This document shows, piece after piece, positions 62,853-64,000 of a stretch of DNA of 64,000 nucleotides. The translations under genes and the position numbers were made by a program. Positions within the stretch are counted from its first letter, which is position 1. Each line of letters starts with the position of its first letter. This DNA comes from Alistipes sp. (lineage in GTDB: Bacteria; Bacteroidota; Bacteroidia; Bacteroidales; Rikenellaceae), in assembly GCA_017629985.1 (NCBI GenBank), contig JAGBWD010000004.1, positions 1 to 64,000 of the forward strand, in the 5' to 3' direction. A model generated the notes under the pieces. It ran no database searches. It was not told the DNA's origin and was given only the letters and a program-made list of their open reading frames with translations.

Positions 62853-64000
62853 ATGAAACAGGTAAAACTTTTTAGCTACTTCATTGCTGCGCTATGTGTC
62901 ATGTTTGCAGGCGTTAGCTGTGAGAAGGAGAGTGCAAAGAGCCCTGTTGAGAAGCCTACAATCGGCATTCTTGACGCGGAGTTTAATGCAGAGAAGATGA
63001 GTGCAACAGTGACAATAGCGCCATCGTCAAATGCTTCGGCATGGTACTATAAGGTGGAGAGCGCCGATGCTCCTGCCGACTACACCAAGGTTGATGGTGC
63101 TGCAGCACAGGAGGTCTCTTTTGCAGTTGTATATGGTGTGGAGTATACCATCTCTGCATACGCGGAGAATGATGGTGGACAGAGTGATGTTGCCACCAAG
63201 AAGTTCTGCCAGATGCCCGAGGGCGAGGTAGCAATCGCCATTGGTGATGTCACTCTCGACACAGAGAGCATGGAGGCCAAGGCTACTATCTACCCATCAT
63301 CGAACGCCACAAAGTGGTACTGGAAGAGTGCTGTTAAGGATGGTGAGGCCACAGAGTGGAATGTCGTAGAGGGCAACAAAGAGCAGGAGATATCTTTTGC
63401 CTATGAGTATGGCAAGAGCTACGTTATCACCGCCTACGCCGAGTGTGGTGCTATAACTAGCGATGAGGCTACCAAGGAGTGTTACTTCGAGCCTGCAGAG
63501 CCTACAATCACCGTATCGGACGCACGCTTCGATGACAGCACCATGACCATCTCTTTCGATGTTACGCCATCGGCAGATACCCACCACTGGTACTGGGGCA
63601 TAAAGAGCGATGCAGCATCACCATCGGATTATGAGCAGTATGAGGGTAGCGAGCCTCGCACCGTAAGCTGCACCATAGAGTATGGCGTTGAGTACACCTT
63701 CCTCTTCCGCGCCGAGAATGTTATCCTCAAGGGTGAGCAGAAGGAGGTTGAGTTCATGGCATGGGGTAAGGTTGCAGATATCACCATTGCCAACCTCACA
63801 GCATATAGCGTAGATGTAAATATTGCGAAGAACGAGAAGTGTGTGAAGTATGTTGTAGGAGCTATGCACAGCTCGGCATACGACCGCGAGACATTTATTG
63901 AGGAGGCGCAGACATCGCTAAACCCTGATGAGGATTATCCATTCGTTGTCTTCAACTCTGCTACAGAGAGCCGCACATTCTCGGAGCAGGATTTGGTGCG
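62853..64000 (+). CDS. Fn3-like repeat lipoprotein, eighth gene (open at the right edge)
   Basis: The frame from the ATG at 62853 stays open to the window end (382 codons). The signal MKQVKLFSYFIAALCVMFAG leads to the lipobox GVSC. Three similar modules of about 95-100 residues follow, each with a phrase like EAKATIYPSSNATKWYWKSA, TISFDVTPSADTHHWYWG and MSATVTIAPSSNASAWYYKV, resembling Fn3 repeats. A fourth part begins near residue 310 (DITIANLTAYSVDVNI). The 3' end and any further genes are not visible. It resembles the lipoprotein at 6901. Confidence 0.8.
   Translation, partial: MKQVKLFSYFIAALCVMFAGVSCEKESAKSPVEKPTIGILDAEFNAEKMSATVTIAPSSNASAWYYKVESADAPADYTKVDGAAAQEVSFAVVYGVEYTISAYAENDGGQSDVATKKFCQMPEGEVAIAIGDVTLDTESMEAKATIYPSSNATKWYWKSAVKDGEATEWNVVEGNKEQEISFAYEYGKSYVITAYAECGAITSDEATKECYFEPAEPTITVSDARFDDSTMTISFDVTPSADTHHWYWGIKSDAASPSDYEQYEGSEPRTVSCTIEYGVEYTFLFRAENVILKGEQKEVEFMAWGKVADITIANLTAYSVDVNIAKNEKCVKYVVGAMHSSAYDRETFIEEAQTSLNPDEDYPFVVFNSATESRTFSEQDLV

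Overview
The window looks like chromosomal DNA of a Bacteroidales bacterium, most likely Alistipes or another member of the Rikenellaceae. Promoters are of the Bacteroidetes type (TTTG, 19-21 nt, then TAnnTTTG) and genes lack Shine-Dalgarno sequences. Many products are exported lipoproteins with families typical of the phylum: BACON, GLPGLI, BspA-like leucine-rich repeats, DUF4458, DUF1573, S46 peptidase. The genus is an inference from gene content; no 16S gene lies inside the window.

Region by region. 1-440: three tandem minus-strand promoters and a leader that probably drives an rRNA operon just off the left edge. 0.6-6.7 kb: iron-sulfur repair protein, Maf, an S46 dipeptidyl peptidase of the DPP11 type, lpxB, a degenerate FAH-like protein and argR. 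6.9-9.6 kb: two surface lipoproteins. 9.6-15.8 kb: thiL, a polysaccharide flippase, aroQ, and a leftward ackA-ptb-buk acyl-phosphate operon. 16.1-21.8 kb: a DUF349 protein, pyrG and yidC. 22-27.1 kb: a monomeric [FeFe] hydrogenase with all three maturases (hydE, hydG, hydF). 27.2-28.7 kb: hpt, queE and a FtsB/DivIC-like protein. 28.7-32 kb: an outer-membrane barrel, HtrA and a DUF3298-like lipoprotein. 32.2 kb: tRNA-Glu. 32.3-36.9 kb: a leftward thiamine operon (thiD-thiE-thiC-thi4-tenI-like) behind a TPP riboswitch. With thiL it covers pyrimidine, thiazole, coupling and final phosphorylation, using a Thi4-type thiazole synthase.

37-49.6 kb is accessory DNA on the minus strand: a BspA-like repeat lipoprotein, an ECF sigma/anti-sigma pair, a TonB-type receptor with a GLPGLI partner, a membrane-anchored TPR/HTH regulator and a lipocalin-like lipoprotein. 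The intergenic regions here hold repeated hairpins, an 80-bp dispersed repeat and the remnant of a duplicated regulator tail. 49.6-52.2 kb encodes an AT-rich, membrane-anchored UvrD-like helicase with a nuclease-like insert, next to an initiator tRNA-Met.

52.6-64 kb is one rightward operon of at least eight exported proteins: lipoproteins, two leucine-rich-repeat/BACON proteins, an S8 protease, a DUF1573 protein and an open-ended Fn3-like lipoprotein. It has a single recognisable promoter and gaps of 1-19 nt. This is the best candidate for an undescribed surface system. A second theme is that several promoters take their -33 TTTG element from the terminator of the preceding gene.
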